64,000 nt of DNA from Candidula unifasciata (GCA_905116865.2 CAJHNH020008450.1:532310-596309); one strand, 5' to 3'; shown: positions 10,430 to 21,095, counted from the stretch's first letter. The notes: generated by a model not told the origin, from the sequence alone. Program-made: numbers and translations.

Positions 10430-10735
10430 ACGTGAGCTGCGGTGATATAGTAGTTAGTGCGCTGGCTTGTTCAGACAGTTGTCTGGATTCAACTCCAAGA
10501 ATTACGGTCTGTATTCACATCAGGTATTTTCCTCTTTTGTTCACCGGCTGTAAATTCTAGCCGACAGTCCTGGCTTTTCTTCCATTTGTATTCTGACTTT
10601 GTGCCAGGGCCTCAGTATTGCGTGCAGATTCGTTTTACTGGCTTATTTGTTAGTTGGTTGTTTCTTGCCGCTCAGGCAGATGCACTCTGACTTCGAAGGA
10701 AGCACCCATTTAGTCGACTCCTACTCCTCGTGGCA
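10430..10735 (+). repeat. SINE-H, with tRNA-like head
   Basis: Head TGCGGTGATATAGTAGTTAG with a box B-like TCTGGATTCAACTCCAAG, then the family H body: TTCACCGGCTGTAAATTCTA, CTCAGGCAGATGCACTCTGA and CTTCGAAGGAAGC. Other H copies (14078, 18408, 49318, 51430, 55875) keep mainly the 3' body. Confidence 0.8.
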
Positions 10736-10751
10736 TTGTCTACTCATGTAA

Positions 10752-10790
10752 GCTGCTGATGAGGGCTTTCTAGCCGCAACGTTCACTTTC
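10752..10790 (+). ncRNA. Hammerhead-ribozyme-like core (degenerate)
   Basis: CTGCTGATGAGGGCTTTCTA then GCCGCAACGTTC. CTGATGA is the conserved left core, GGGCT/AGCC can pair as helix II, and GCAAC stands where GAAAC would be expected. The mismatch in the core means cleavage activity is unlikely. A related text is at 62052-62095. Confidence 0.35.
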
Positions 10791-10942
10791 CGTTTGTGTT
10801 TGTAATAATGTCAAGCTGACTAACTGAAAAAGGTTTTATAGCCAGTTCAAGAAGCTACCGGGCGTTTCGGACCAATAGGTTGACCGGTCTTATAACAATG
10901 ACAGATGGATACTAGACTATTTTTATATTATTAATAATTTAA

Positions 10943-11222
10943 TGAGCGGCGTCTGTGGCTTAGGCGCGCGAATCTGACTCGTAATTCCAACATACCGCGA
11001 TTGAAACCCACTGCTGGCAGCGTGGATTTTTATCATGGTGTGGAGCGTCGCAGGTCGACCCAGCCTAAAATGGGTATCAGGATGTATGTCCTGGGGACGT
11101 AAAGATGGCCGGCGTAATGCTGATAACATTACCCACCTAGTGCGATTGGTCTTTTAAAAATATGGTTGCTCTTCTCATATGCCCGATGCGATTAAAAGCG
11201 CGAAAAGTAATCTTTACCTTTT
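10943..11222 (+). repeat. SINE-D variant with a family C-like head
   Basis: The head GCGTCTGTGGCTTAGGCGCG is the family C head. The body (CAGGTCGACCCAGCC, GGCCGGCGTAATGCTGAT, AAGCGCGAAAAGTAAT) is family D. A second copy with the same joint (AGTCTGACTCGTAATTCC type) is at 13212-13735 inverted, so this is a subfamily and not a single random fusion. Confidence 0.8.
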
Positions 11223-11295
11223 AATTTACTAATAATTTTATGACAGTTCTAGAGAAGCATAAACGCAAAATTACAACACGTCAGATGAAAGGCAT

Positions 11296-11690
11296 CAGAA
11301 ATGGTAGGCACAGTACAGGTAGTTGATTTCACAGAACTTTGACGCATTAAAGGGATTGGTTATCTGAGAATGGCTGTAGGAGTGACCATAGGAGATAAGA
11401 TCAGGAATGAGATCATAAGAGAAAAAGTCGACACAGAACCAATTCTGGATTACATACGAAGACAGTGAAATGGTTTGCCCACTTAGAGAGAATGCCTTGT
11501 GACACCATACCATACAAAGCATACATGGAAAGAGAAGAAGGACGTAGAGCACGAGGTAGACCAAGAACAAGATGGAAGGATAACATCAGAGAAGCTCTAC
11601 AACAGCACGATGTGCCTGTGGTCGAGGCGGCCAGAAGAGCTAGAGACAGAACCTTATATCTCCCTCGACACCCACAGCGGTAAAAGAGGA
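11296..11690 (+). pseudogene. LINE-B reverse transcriptase C-terminal remnant
   Basis: Upstream text (about 11370-11463) reads RMAVGVTIGDKIRNEIIREK in one frame. The next frame then gives KWFAHLERMPCDTIPYKAY, REEGRRARGRPRTRWKDNI and ARDRTLYLPRHPQR before a stop. The H-E-R-M and RGRPRTRW motifs are typical of the C-terminal region after the reverse transcriptase domain of non-LTR retrotransposons. A frame change of one base at about 11464-11466 separates the two parts, so the copy is not functional. The stop is followed directly by a GAA tail. Confidence 0.8.
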
Positions 11691-11693
11691 AGT

Positions 11694-11727
11694 GAAGAAG
11701 AAGAAGAAGAAGAAGAAGAAGAAGGCT
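11694..11727 (+). repeat. GAA tail of LINE-B
   Basis: (GAA)n begins within 20 bp of the LINE-B stop codon, on the sense strand of the element. Confidence 0.9.
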
Positions 11728-11924
11728 TTTGTCATCTGGTCAGAATGAAACAAAATCAGCCAGCAGCTAGAGCGTACTAGCACTGTCTATGGATGGGGGC
11801 AGAAAGCAGGTAGGGAAAGAGGATGAAGTGAAGAACAAAAATTATAGACAAATTATTTATTCAGCGTCAGAAAAATGCGTGGGCTGGCAACAGTAATCTG
11901 AGGCTACAATTTCTGCTACGTCTA

Positions 11925-12020
11925 CAAATACTACTTCTTCTACTGCTGTTTCTGTTAGTACAGCAACCAGTACTGCTACCACCGCTACTACAGCTATCAC
12001 AGTTAATAACGGTAATAATA
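11925..12020. repeat. Imperfect ACT/GCT-type trinucleotide tract
   Basis: TAC/ACT/GCT triplets dominate between 11925 and 12020 with many substitutions, like the right part of the array at 41668-42320. Confidence 0.7.
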
Positions 12021-12375
12021 GTAAAAACTGAAATTTTCGGAGACCCGGCAAGGTAAAAACAAGTTACAACAAATGAGTTAGCAAATTGTGAAGGTTGCAA
12101 GGAAAAAAAAACCAAAGAAGCTAAAGAATGTAACCAAACCCACACATAGAACCGATAGACCTGATACCCTCTCAATTTGCACAAGATCAGTACGTGGACT
12201 AGACAAGAACACTGAAACACACACCCCTCTACTACAGTTTATTGATGGAATTAGCCAGGTCAATACTAGGCCATTAGCAGCGGGAAATCCCAGCGGTTCC
12301 CGGATGTCTCAGAAAAGAGACGAGACCTGGGTTGATTTTTCTGTTTCTTCTTTACTTATTCGCCTTCTCCTCCCC

Positions 12376-12507
12376 CTCCTTCTTCTTCTTCTTCTTCTTC
12401 TTCTTCTTCTTCTTCTTCTTCTTCTTCTTCTTCTTCTTCTTCTTCTTCTTCTTCTTCTTCTTCTTCTTCTTCTTCTTCTTCTACTACTTCTTCTTCTTCT
12501 TCTTTTT
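12376..12507. repeat. TTC microsatellite
   Basis: About 130 bp of (TTC)n with one ACT interruption near 12480, followed by TC-rich text and a GTC tract (12541-12568). Confidence 0.97.
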
Positions 12508-12904
12508 CCTCTTCTTTTTTGACTCCTTCTTCTTTTACTTTGTCGTCATCGTCGTCGTAACGTCGTCGTGACGCAATTGCGCTGTGCTTGTTTGCAGCAT
12601 AGCTACGATATTTATCTCCACAACTTTCCTCCAAAAGGTTTAGGTATATCATTATCGACAAAAGGAGACACCGTGATGTAACAGCTAGACACTGCGCCTC
12701 TGGACCGAAGTTCATGGGATAGAATCTGCACCAAGACACTTCTTTTAAAAATTGACTTAAAATTCGTCCCTGGTAAAGTCATCGGATGTAATGTTGACTA
12801 TATAACCCAAAGGTTAGACTGGTCTATCATTAAAATAAAAATATGAGACTAGTAAAATAAGCCAAATGCGCGACTGGCGTAGAATGTATCCTTTATTGTT
12901 ACTG

Positions 12905-13147
12905 TACACTCGGCATTTGTGGCTTGGGCGTTGAGAAAGCGATTTGTAATGCCGGCTTTAATCACAGCTGCGTGCGATTTAGCAACAGACCGTCTTGTGT
13001 TGGTTTCCACAGTGCTACCGAGAATCGACCGTCTAGTTAGCAATAGGCAAACTACTAAACGTAAAGTAGCCCTAAAAACCCACAACAGCCAACAAATGCT
13101 TGGGCTGATTCTGCAACGTCCTGTAAAGAATGTGCAACTAAATAACT
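12905..13147 (+). repeat. SINE-C, plus-strand copy
   Basis: Head TTGTGGCTTGGGCGTTGAG, middle TGTGTTGGTTTCCACAGTGC, tail AAACCCACAACAGCCAACAA and CTGCAACGTCCTGTAAAG. It gives the family order in the sense direction. Confidence 0.85.
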
Positions 13148-13211
13148 TTACATTGTCTATAGGCACAACCCACTGCCGATGTGAGGAGAACAGTTATATT
13201 TTAGACATTTA

Positions 13212-13735
13212 TGTGAAGTAAAGATATCTTTTTACGCCTTTATGCGCATAGAACATATAGGAAGGTTTGTTGCGTATCCTTTACAGGACGTTGCAGGACC
13301 AACCCTAACAGCCCCTGAGTGTTGTGTGGTTTTTCTAGGCAAATTTACGTCCGGTTGTTGGCCTTTGCTTACTGGACGGTCGGCTTTCTCGAAATCACTG
13401 TCGAAACCAACGCAAGGCGCATAGCCCGCAGCTGGGATCGAACCCGGCACCCCGGCATTACGAAGCGTTCGCATCGACTTAGCCAGAGAGCTGACCATAT
13501 AGGAAGAGCATCCACATTTTACTAACCAATTGGCACTGGGTGGGTAATGTGATCAGCATTATGCCGGCTGCCTTTACATCCACAGGACACTCAACGTGGT
13601 ACCCATTTTAAGGCTGGGTCGACCTGCGACGCCCCATATCATGATAAATTCACGCAGCCAGGAGTGGGTTTCGATCTCGATACTTTGAAATTACGAGTCA
13701 GACTCGCAACGCCTAAGCCACGGAATTTGAGACAT
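13212..13735 (-). repeat. SINE-D variant (C-type head) interrupted by a SINE-C
   Basis: Left part 13212-13264 (ACGCCTTTATGCGCATAG) and right part 13496-13735 (CCAATTGGCACTGGGTGGGT, GGCTGGGTCGACCTGCGACG, head CGCCTAAGCCACGGAATT) form one family D variant element. The same head type as at 10943 is present. Confidence 0.8.
13265..13495 (-). repeat. SINE-C nested in SINE-D, with target-site duplication
   Basis: A complete family C copy (TTTACAGGACGTTGCAGGAC to GATCGAACCCGGCACCCC and the degraded head). It is flanked by a perfect 11-bp duplication CATATAGGAAG at 13254-13264 and 13496-13506. The duplication shows retrotransposition into the older D element. Confidence 0.9.
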
Positions 13736-14077
13736 TTGCTCATCAAAATTACGTTAAATCGGCTGGTAGACAAACAGTTCTGAACAATGGAAAAACGAGC
13801 AATCAGTTGCAGCCAGCAACGGAAGACTAACAAAAGTATTTACATACGTGACAAAAAGAGAGGTTAAGATTGCAAGATTGCAAGGTAACCAGCCGAACTT
13901 GAAAATTTTACGCCCGTTCGGGTGTCAGCGGAACTCTAGGAGGAAGCAACGAAGAGTAACACAGCACATTTCCAAGTATGTCGTAAGACGCGACTAAGGG
14001 TTTAGTTGGGCTTAAAGTATGCTACCTCATTCTGAAAAAAAAAAATGACAGCCACAAAAACCAACCAACTATACAGA

Positions 14078-14335
14078 AGTAATCCCCGTGTGGGTTCCGA
14101 GGCTCCATTGTGGGGACTGCCTCCTCAACAAGCATAACGTAAGAGTCGATTAATTAGGAGCTTTCTTTACAAGCATCTGCCTAAGAGGCGAGGAACCATT
14201 AGTCTGCATACAACAAAAGCTAGATCAGTAAAATAGATGTGCATGCAACAGTCATGTTCTGGAACAAAACTAAAGTCTAAAGGTAGACGAACACATAGAA
14301 CTTTCTGCCGGAGTTTACAGCCAGTGAAAGCAAAG
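14078..14335 (-). repeat. SINE-H 3' body
   Basis: Reverse complement of the H 3' body: ATCCCCGTGTGGGTTCCGAG, CATTGTGGGGACTGCC, CAAGCATAACGTAAGAGTCG, then GAGTTTACAGCCAGTGAAAG. Confidence 0.85.
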
Positions 14336-14431
14336 AAGGTCTCAAAAGAGGAACCCATAAAACAGAAAAACATGGCGTAAGTTAGCTGAGGGATATGCTC
14401 GACCCTGGGGGGTGGGGGGGGGGAGAAGAGA

Positions 14432-14850
14432 AGAAGAAGAAGAAGAAGAAGAAGAAGAAGAAGAAGAAGAAGAAGAAGAAGAAGAAGAAGAAGAAGAAGA
14501 AGAAGAAGAAGAAGAAGAAGAAGAAGAAGAAGAAGAAGAAGAAGAGAAGAAGAAGAAGAAGAAGAAGAAAGAAGAAGAAGAAGAAGAAGAAGAAGAAGAA
14601 GAAGAAGAAGAAGAAGAAGAAGAAAGAAGAAGAAGAAGAAGAAGAAGAAGAAGAAGAAGAAGAAGAAGAAGAAGAAGAAGAAGAAGAAGAAGAAGAAGAA
14701 GAAGAAGAAGAAGAAGAAGAAGAAGAAGAAGAAGAAGAAGAAGGAGGAGGAGGAGGGGGAGGAGAAGAAGGCAGAGGAGGGAGAAGGAGGAGAAGAATAA
14801 GAAGAAAGAAGAAAACGAAAGAAGAAAAAGAAGAAGAAGAAGTAGAAGAA
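14432..14850. repeat. Long GAA microsatellite
   Basis: About 420 bp of (GAA)n with rare phase shifts (GAGAA near 14545, AAAG near 14570 and 14625) and a GGA-rich block at 14742-14790. A 5' G run (14408-14422) precedes it. The Lys, Glu and Arg open frames of 149-201 codons are artefacts. Confidence 0.97.
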
Positions 14851-15167
14851 GATGGTGCTGATGATGATGGTAATGGTGATTTAACAGACAAAAATAAGAA
14901 TGTACTTTACTGCAAACTTGAATGCGCCCTAAAAAAACAATAAGCAATGTGTACGAGTTTAAATGACTTTGGGATTAGGGAGAGACGTCATTATGTAAAT
15001 TCTCCCTCTATGGATGTCGCTGCAAAAGTAGACGCGATTCTTGTGTGGTGTTGTAGCCATATCCGGTGCCCATATCGAATTTTAAACAGAACCTTATGCT
15101 AAACGCGTTCATCTTGTTGGGGAAAAAAAGTATAGTAAATGAGCAAAGTATAAGTAAAAGTAAATTT

Positions 15168-15436
15168 AGGGACCTTTTCCCACGCCTACAGGGGTTTTAG
15201 GCACATAGGGCTAGACCTATATTTTATAGACTAATCGTGACTTAGCGATTTGATCAGCAGCATCACGCCGCTCGCCATTTCTTCCCAAGATTTAGCAAAT
15301 AGGGCTAGTCCTATATTTGAAAGACCAATCGGCACTTGGTGGGTGGTATCATAACGTCGGCCGCCTTGTCCTTCCAGGAACTTAACCTGGTACCAATTTA
15401 AAGCCGGTTCGTCCCGGGAAGCAAGGTCATTTTTAA
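15168..15436 (-). repeat. SINE-D with internal duplication
   Basis: The block GGGCTAGACCTATATTTTAT with its following ACCAATCG-type text occurs twice (about 15209 and 15302) before the rest of the D body (GGCACTTGGTGGGTGG, AACCTGGTACCAATTTAAAG). It is either an internal tandem duplication or two overlapping copies. Confidence 0.75.
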
Positions 15437-15509
15437 AGAAAAACAAATGTGGTGTTCTCTTCAGTCAACAATGTAATTCTTATGTTCGAGCACAATATAA
15501 ATCTAAACA

Positions 15510-15722
15510 GAGGTCCCTGTGGCGAAGAGGTCAAGCCGCTTGCTTGGCGGTCAGATCCTGGGTTCCTTTCACTGTTGCGTCTTTCAGCTCACCAATGCAA
15601 TTTATACAGGGACAAAGGGGGATCTACAGAGTTCGTGCTTTGTGCAATGCTAGGCGGCTAGCCGTTTAGTGGGGAGAGACTGAGCCAGATAGGAGAAAAC
15701 CTGCTGCAGTTAAAATCATACT
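15510..15722 (+). repeat. SINE-A
   Basis: Head GTCCCTGTGGCGAAGAGGTC (box A), CAGATCCTGGGTTCCTTTCA (box B), then GGGGATCTACAGAGTTCG and GGGAGAGACTGAGCCAGAT. Confidence 0.85.
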
Positions 15723-15779
15723 GTTTCAGAAAAACAGAGCCGTCTATTCTATCAGAAAGGTGAAGAACCAACCCCTGAA

Positions 15780-16220
15780 CGACAATGATGCTCTTCTCCG
15801 GCTCGGTCCATCAATTCCTGATCTCGTCATGACAACGTGTAATAGAATGATTCAGCAACTGTGCGGGTCTCGTCTGCGGTTTCGCCACAGTCTATAACAT
15901 CTGGGTAAAGATTCGACATCACAGCATTCAGTACAATGTCCATGTTCGCTCTTTTACAGCCAGCGTAGAATCTCTACACGTATCGTACCAGTTGTCATCT
16001 GGGGTTAAATACTCGTCTTGTCTTAATCCCGAGTCTCCAGTGGTGCTTACAGCACGCAGACACTCCCCTCTGCATCATTCTCTCCAGGTATGGGTTTTCG
16101 TTATCTCCCATTTAACTTGTTACGTCGTTCCCATACGCGAGAGATCACCTCTTTCTTGTGCAAGTGGAGCCAGCCCAGCTGACCTATCTGCCTGCTCATA
16201 TCCAAACACGCCTACATTGC
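15780..16220 (-). pseudogene. RNase H-like retroelement remnant
   Basis: On the minus strand near 16120-16215 the peptide GVFGYEQADRSAGLAPLAQE resembles the last RNase H motif (G-x-x-G-N-E-x-A-D-x-L-A-G) of LINE or orphan RNase H proteins, with N changed to Y. Stops and frame changes follow, and no intact frame remains. It may be related to the remnant at 22045. Confidence 0.45.
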
Positions 16221-16264
16221 TTGTGTAAAATATACCACTAACTATATATGAAATAATAGTCTGT

Positions 16265-16500
16265 TGTCGGCGCCTGTGGCTTAGGCGTGTTGAACACGCT
16301 TTGTAATTCGGAGGTGCCGAGTTCGATTCCAGATGATGGTGATAAGACCTTGCTTTAGTTTCAACAGTGGTATCGACAACCGAAGGTTCAACGGCAATCG
16401 CAAACTAATAAACGAAAACATTGCCCAGTTTAACACAAACAGCCACAAATCATTGGGGCTGTTTCTGCAAAGTCCTGGAAAGGATAAACAACTATAATTG
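16265..16500 (+). repeat. SINE-C
   Basis: Head GGCGCCTGTGGCTTAGGCG, box B GCCGAGTTCGATTCCAGATG, tail CTGTTTCTGCAAAGTCCTGG. Confidence 0.85.
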
Positions 16501-16509
16501 TTTTAAGAG

Positions 16510-16690
16510 GTTGTGTGTGCGTGTGTGTGTGTGTGTATGTGAGCTCGCGCGCGTGCTGCTACCATTGCGTAAGGTAATTGTCTCTACCACCACCATCGCC
16601 ACCAAAACTGCTACTTTCACCACCACCACTACTACAACCATAACTATCACCACCACTGCCAAGGCTACTCCAAGTGTCAGAACTATCACC
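16510..16690. repeat. GT repeat and ACC-type triplet tract
   Basis: A (GT)n tract with variants at 16512-16552, then ACC/ACT triplets at 16587-16665. Confidence 0.8.
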
Positions 16691-16888
16691 CCAGAAATAA
16701 CAACGTATCTCTCTTCTCATTAAAGGACCAAATATAGCTGTTAAACCACAATAAGGGCTGTAATGTTTACCACAAATATCACAGTCTGGAACATATTCAA
16801 GCCAATATCAAATAACTAGCCAACGACTTGGGGCACACCAGCACTGTCACGGAAACCCCATAATTTGGGTGCACACAAGGGTTGCCTA

Positions 16889-16948
16889 ATAACCCCCCCC
16901 CCCTCCCCATCCCCACCCCCTTCCCTCCCCATCTCTCTCTCTCTCTCC
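16889..16948. repeat. C-rich tract and CT repeat
   Basis: C runs with CCCCATCC text (16889-16930) followed by (CT)n at 16931-16947. Confidence 0.9.
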
Positions 16949-17189
16949 AGGAGCGCAAGAACCATGAAGTACTGTGATAAACACAGACCCCAATTCCCAC
17001 ATATCGATTCATTTAAGTTCCCTTAGAGATTTCATCATCACAGAACTCCACAGTTATCTAGTCATCCCACAGTCGCCTTCTAATTTCTATCTCTCAGTTT
17101 TGGTTCATAATTTATTCTCTCTTTTAAAAGTCCAAGATAATTGGCCACAGTACTGCACAGTATAACAGCCATCGCCTCCGCCTCCTCCT

Positions 17190-17316
17190 CTTCTTATTTT
17201 TCTTCTACTTCTTCTTCTTCTTTCTTCTTCTTCTTCTTCTTCTTCTTCTTCTTCTTCTTCTTCTTCTTCTTCTTCTTCTTCTTCTTCTTCTTCTTCTTCT
17301 CTTTCTTCTTATTCTA
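17190..17316. repeat. TTC microsatellite
   Basis: About 105 bp of nearly pure (TTC)n from 17211 with a TC-rich leader. Confidence 0.97.
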
Positions 17317-17538
17317 GATGTTCTAATGGTCCTTTGGGAGCCAGTGAACAGTGCAGAGGCACAAACAGATCATTACGGTCTCAGGAGAATGGTTATGTGA
17401 GGAGTGACCAGGGGATCTGACCGACGCTCAACACAGAAGGCAACGGGGACACGGATATACATTCAGATAGTTGCTAGATGCTGATGATGAAGGCAATGCG
17501 TTTTTTGGAATGTCTCGAGTGCTGTGATGTCGATTCCT

Positions 17539-17597
17539 AATTCACCACTCACCATTTACCACTCACCATTTGCTACTCACCATTTACCACTCACCAT
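17539..17597. repeat. 14-bp tandem repeat
   Basis: About four copies of ACTCACCATTTACC with small changes. Confidence 0.85.
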
Positions 17598-17609
17598 TCG
17601 CAATTTTTC

Positions 17610-18102
17610 TTTCTCATTTCCCCCTTCTTCTTCTTCTCCTTCTCTTCTTACTTTTCTTCTTCGTCTTTTTCTTCTTTTCTTCTTCTTCTTCTTTTTCTAC
17701 TATTTCTGCTTCTTCTTTTACCTTTTCTTTCTTCTCCTTCTTCTTTTCCTCCTCCTTCTTTTGCTTCTTCTTCTTCTCCTCTTTCTCTTCTCCTTTTTCT
17801 CCTTATTCTTCTTCTTCTTCTTCTTCTTCTTCTTCTTCTTCTTCTTCTTCTTCTTCTTCTTCTTCTTCTTCTTCTTCTTCTTCTTCTATTTCTTCTTTTA
17901 TTCTTCTTCTCCTTCTCTTCTTCTTTTTCTTCTTCTTCCTTTTCTTCTTTTCTTCTTCTCTTTCTCTTCTTCTTTTTCTTCTTTTCTTCATTTTCCGATT
18001 TTTTTTTCCCTTTTCTTCTTTTTCTTCTTCTTCTTTTTTTTCTATTTCTTCTTCTTCTTCTTCTTCTTCTTTTTCTTCTTTTTCTTCTTCTTCTTCTTCT
18101 CA
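17610..18102. repeat. Impure TTC/TTTC array
   Basis: Nearly 500 bp of pyrimidine-only text, mainly TTC with CTT, TTTT and TCC interruptions, with a pure core at 17808-17886. The much greater impurity than the 14.4 or 6.1 kb arrays suggests an older array. Frames over it are artefacts. Confidence 0.95.
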
Positions 18103-18407
18103 TCTGCCTCAGCCTCCTGCTTCTAGAGATATCCATAACGAACTGAGCCTCGTCCGTTTAGTAAGCAATGGAAAACTAAGTAATGCAAAATTGTCGAGTA
18201 GATCTACAAACAACTGGTAGACATCGGGGTCGGTTTACAATGTTCTGTAAACTGTAATGGATACGCATCTGACAAGTAAATATAAGAGTTGATCGACAGT
18301 GTCCCAAAAAAATCATTCATGTGTGTGGTTGTATGGTCAGAACCCATGGCACAGCTCGGCACTGGTAGGCCACAGTAGGCTTTGTTCATTCAACTATGCC
18401 AGAGGGC

Positions 18408-18540
18408 CTATGACAGATGCACTCCGACTTCGAAGGAAGCTCCAAATTAGTCGCCTCTTACGATATGTTTTTGGGTAGGCAGTGGGTCTATTCTGGTTTT
18501 CCCTATAATAGGGCCCCGGAACCCACACGGGAAAGGTGAA
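18408..18540 (+). repeat. SINE-H 3' end
   Basis: GATGCACTCCGACTTCGAAG, TTAGTCGCCTCTTACGATAT, GTAGGCAGTGGGTCTATTCT and GGGCCCCGGAACCCACACGG are the standard 3' end of the family. Confidence 0.85.
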
Positions 18541-18984
18541 AGTTACAATTTAAAACATTTTTTATAATTTTAAAATTCCTCGCAAATTAAAGGAAAATTG
18601 CATGTACAATATTTTAAAAGAAAACTGCATTTATTTTAAGTAAGAAAAACAAGAAATTTTTTTAGAGTACTACAGATCGTGACGTCCCTAGCATGTAGAG
18701 TATTTATTTATAATTCAATCCGGCACTTTGTTTGTCAATATTCACTTATCGGCCCAAAATACTCACATTGTTGTTAAAAGTCAACGAAAATATGTATATC
18801 ACATCGCTCGTTGATTTTGAGCCCCGGTATGTTAGGATTCTCAAACTAGGCTCACAAGCTCTAAACCATTAAGACTTTGAATGTCGCAAATATCGCAGCT
18901 GTAGTACAGTCAACACGGCAATGATTGTAAAACTAACATCGGACGGACGGACAAGCCAATACACTCACGATAGCAACCAAGATG
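18541..18984. other. AT-rich unassigned sequence
   Basis: Strong A/T bias at 18545-18720, then mixed sequence. No gene or repeat family was recognised. Confidence 0.4.
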
Positions 18985-20045
18985 GATGGAAGGACGGACG
19001 GAAGGAAGGAAAGCAGGAAGGAAAGAAGACAGGAAGGCGTGGAGGAAGGAAGACCGGAAGACAGGGAGAAAGGAAGACAATAAGGAAAAACAGGTAGACA
19101 TGGACGAGATTAGAAAAGCAGGAAGGGGTGGGGAAGATAGGAGGGAAAGCAGGGGAGCAGACAGGAGAGAAGGAAGACACGTATGAAGAATGACAAGAAG
19201 GAAAACAGGAAGGCAGACGGGGAATCAAAGCAGATAGGAATAAAGGAAAGGAGACAGCGGGACACAGAAAAGAAAATTTGACGACAGGCAGGGAGTAGGC
19301 GTAAAGGGAAACCTAAATGAAGAGATTGAGGAATAGATGAACAAAGACAAGAAGAAAAATAAAAAGGAAAACAAGAAGAAATAGAAGAAGGAATACATGA
19401 AGATAGTCAAAAAGAAAATTAGGTAAGAAGGCATGAACCAAAATGGGAAGGAAGGTTACAAGGAAACTCGGAAGAAAAACAGGAAAGAATAGAAGATGAA
19501 AAACGGAAAAAGAAGGACAAAGGAAAAGCGGGAAGGAAGAGGGGAGGGAAGACAGAAAGAGAGAGAGAAAGGAAAGCAAGAAGGAGTATAAGAAGGAAGG
19601 AAGGAAGAGAGACAGAAAAGAAAGCAGAAAAGCAGACAGGAAGGAAGACTTGAAAGAGAATAGGAAGGAAAGCAGAAAAGAAAACAAGAAGGAAGACAGA
19701 AACGAAAGCAGTAAGGAAGACAGGAAGGAAGGTAGGAAGGAAAAAGAAAGGAAGGCAGACATGAAAGAAGACGGGGAGAAAGAAAGGCAGTAAGACAGGG
19801 AGGAAAGCAGGAAGGAAGACAGGGAGGCAGACAGGAAGGAAGACAAGCAGAAAGATAGGAAGGAAATCAGGAAGGCACACAGGAATGAAAGAAAGGAATA
19901 CAGACAGGAGAATAGGAAGGAAGGCAGTCAAGAAGACAGGCAAGAAGGAAAGCAGGAAGGCAGACACGACGGAAGATATGAAGAGAGGCAGACAGACAAA
20001 CAGGAAGAAAGGAAAGAAGACAGGAAGGAAAAAGGAAAGGAATTT
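18985..20045. repeat. Purine-rich GGAAGGAAAGCAGGAAG minisatellite
   Basis: More than 1 kb built from variants of GGAAGACAGGAAGGAAAGCA, with almost no pyrimidines except single C and T in spacers. It has no fixed period; 4-, 8-, 12- and 20-bp steps are mixed. The minus strand stays open for up to 271 codons as repeats of F-L-P-V/A/S, which looks like a hydrophobic protein but follows from the repeat. Confidence 0.9.
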
Positions 20046-20287
20046 TTTAAAATAGGAAACAAAGGAAGGAACGGAAGCATGCACCTTCGAATAAACGAAT
20101 GGAAGAAGGAGGAAGTAGGAAGAGGAGTAGGTAAACAAGAAGGATGAAGACAACAAAGAGTAGAAGGTAACGGAGGAGCAGGGCGGTGAACGAAACATGA
20201 GATAGAGAGGAGCAGGGAAAAAAGAATAGGTCACAAAAGATTAGGAAAAGTGAACTATATATATATGCAAACACACGCGCGGCGAGT

Positions 20288-20310
20288 TTTTTTTTTTTTT
20301 TTTTTTTTGT
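20288..20310. repeat. T homopolymer
   Basis: Twenty-odd T residues after CGCGCGGCGAG. Confidence 0.9.
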
Positions 20311-21045
20311 AATGAATGTATTAAATATATTTAAAATCAATTTTAAAATCATTCCTAATGTCTTCATCGATTTCTCCATCACACACACACACAAATGTAA
20401 AAATGAAATTGCTCAGTCGGAACAACAAAGCAAACACACACAAAATATCACCACATCAGGAAATAATCTATCCTAAAAAACACTCCCGCCAGTGTAAAAC
20501 AATAACTTTGCAGATCAACGTTGTGGAGAAACGAAACAAACTGGGTAATATTAAAATATTTGTTTTCGCGCCTCTCTTTGATCACACTGTGGAACGCCCG
20601 TCCTATCAGTGGAAAGGTATGCCGGTCGATGAGGAAGCTCACTGCCAAATCCGTCCTCCAATAACGGAGCACAAGTTAACTCTTCTATGACCACCTGGCT
20701 TGTATGTGGGCCTACTGAACATAAATTTTCGTGTGGGATGTGTCTCTTGTTCCAATAATTTTTGCATATTGTCACAATCTTTTAATTGTTTAATGCAGAT
20801 TTTTTTCCAAATTATTATTTGATTCTGTCTCTCGTCAGTACCATTTATGGATCTTTATTATTTGTGTTTCTACTACTTTTTTATTCCTACTATTATTAAA
20901 TATTATCACTCATACTTTCACGACTATTTTTAAGGCCTTACTTTATTTTGTTTTATTTTATTTTATTTATTTCACATCACAGTTTTATAGTCTCCAAAGT
21001 GGGCGGTGGTGGTTGGAGTACTCTCCCCTTTGTTTTGTGTTATGT
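20311..21045. other. Unassigned AT-rich sequence
   Basis: Overlapping frames (20358-20690 plus, 20448-20672 and 20551-20775 minus) have no recognisable motif. A TTTTA repeat is at 20945-20965. Nothing supports a gene. Confidence 0.35.
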
Positions 21046-21049
21046 AGTC

Positions 21050-21095
21050 AGTTTATGTTGAGAAAGACCCCGGCCGAAACGTCGACTTGTGTGTT
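21050..21095 (+). ncRNA. GGCCGAAACGTC motif, possible hammerhead right core
   Basis: GTTGAGAAAGACCCCGGCC then GAAACGTCGACTTG. The CGAAAC(G)TC segment matches the right core of hammerhead ribozymes that accompany some invertebrate retroelements, but the expected CTGATGA is degraded to TTGAGAA. It is followed by a GTTT/GT tract. Confidence 0.3.

Noticed and set aside
14342..14947. Frames of 149-201 codons over the GAA array
   Set aside because: Poly-Lys, Glu, Arg, Ser, Leu or Phe from a microsatellite.
19313..20394. 271- and 177-codon hydrophobic minus-strand frames, resembling a membrane protein
   Set aside because: Every residue run follows from GGAAGGAAAGCA-type units; no start context and no homology pattern.
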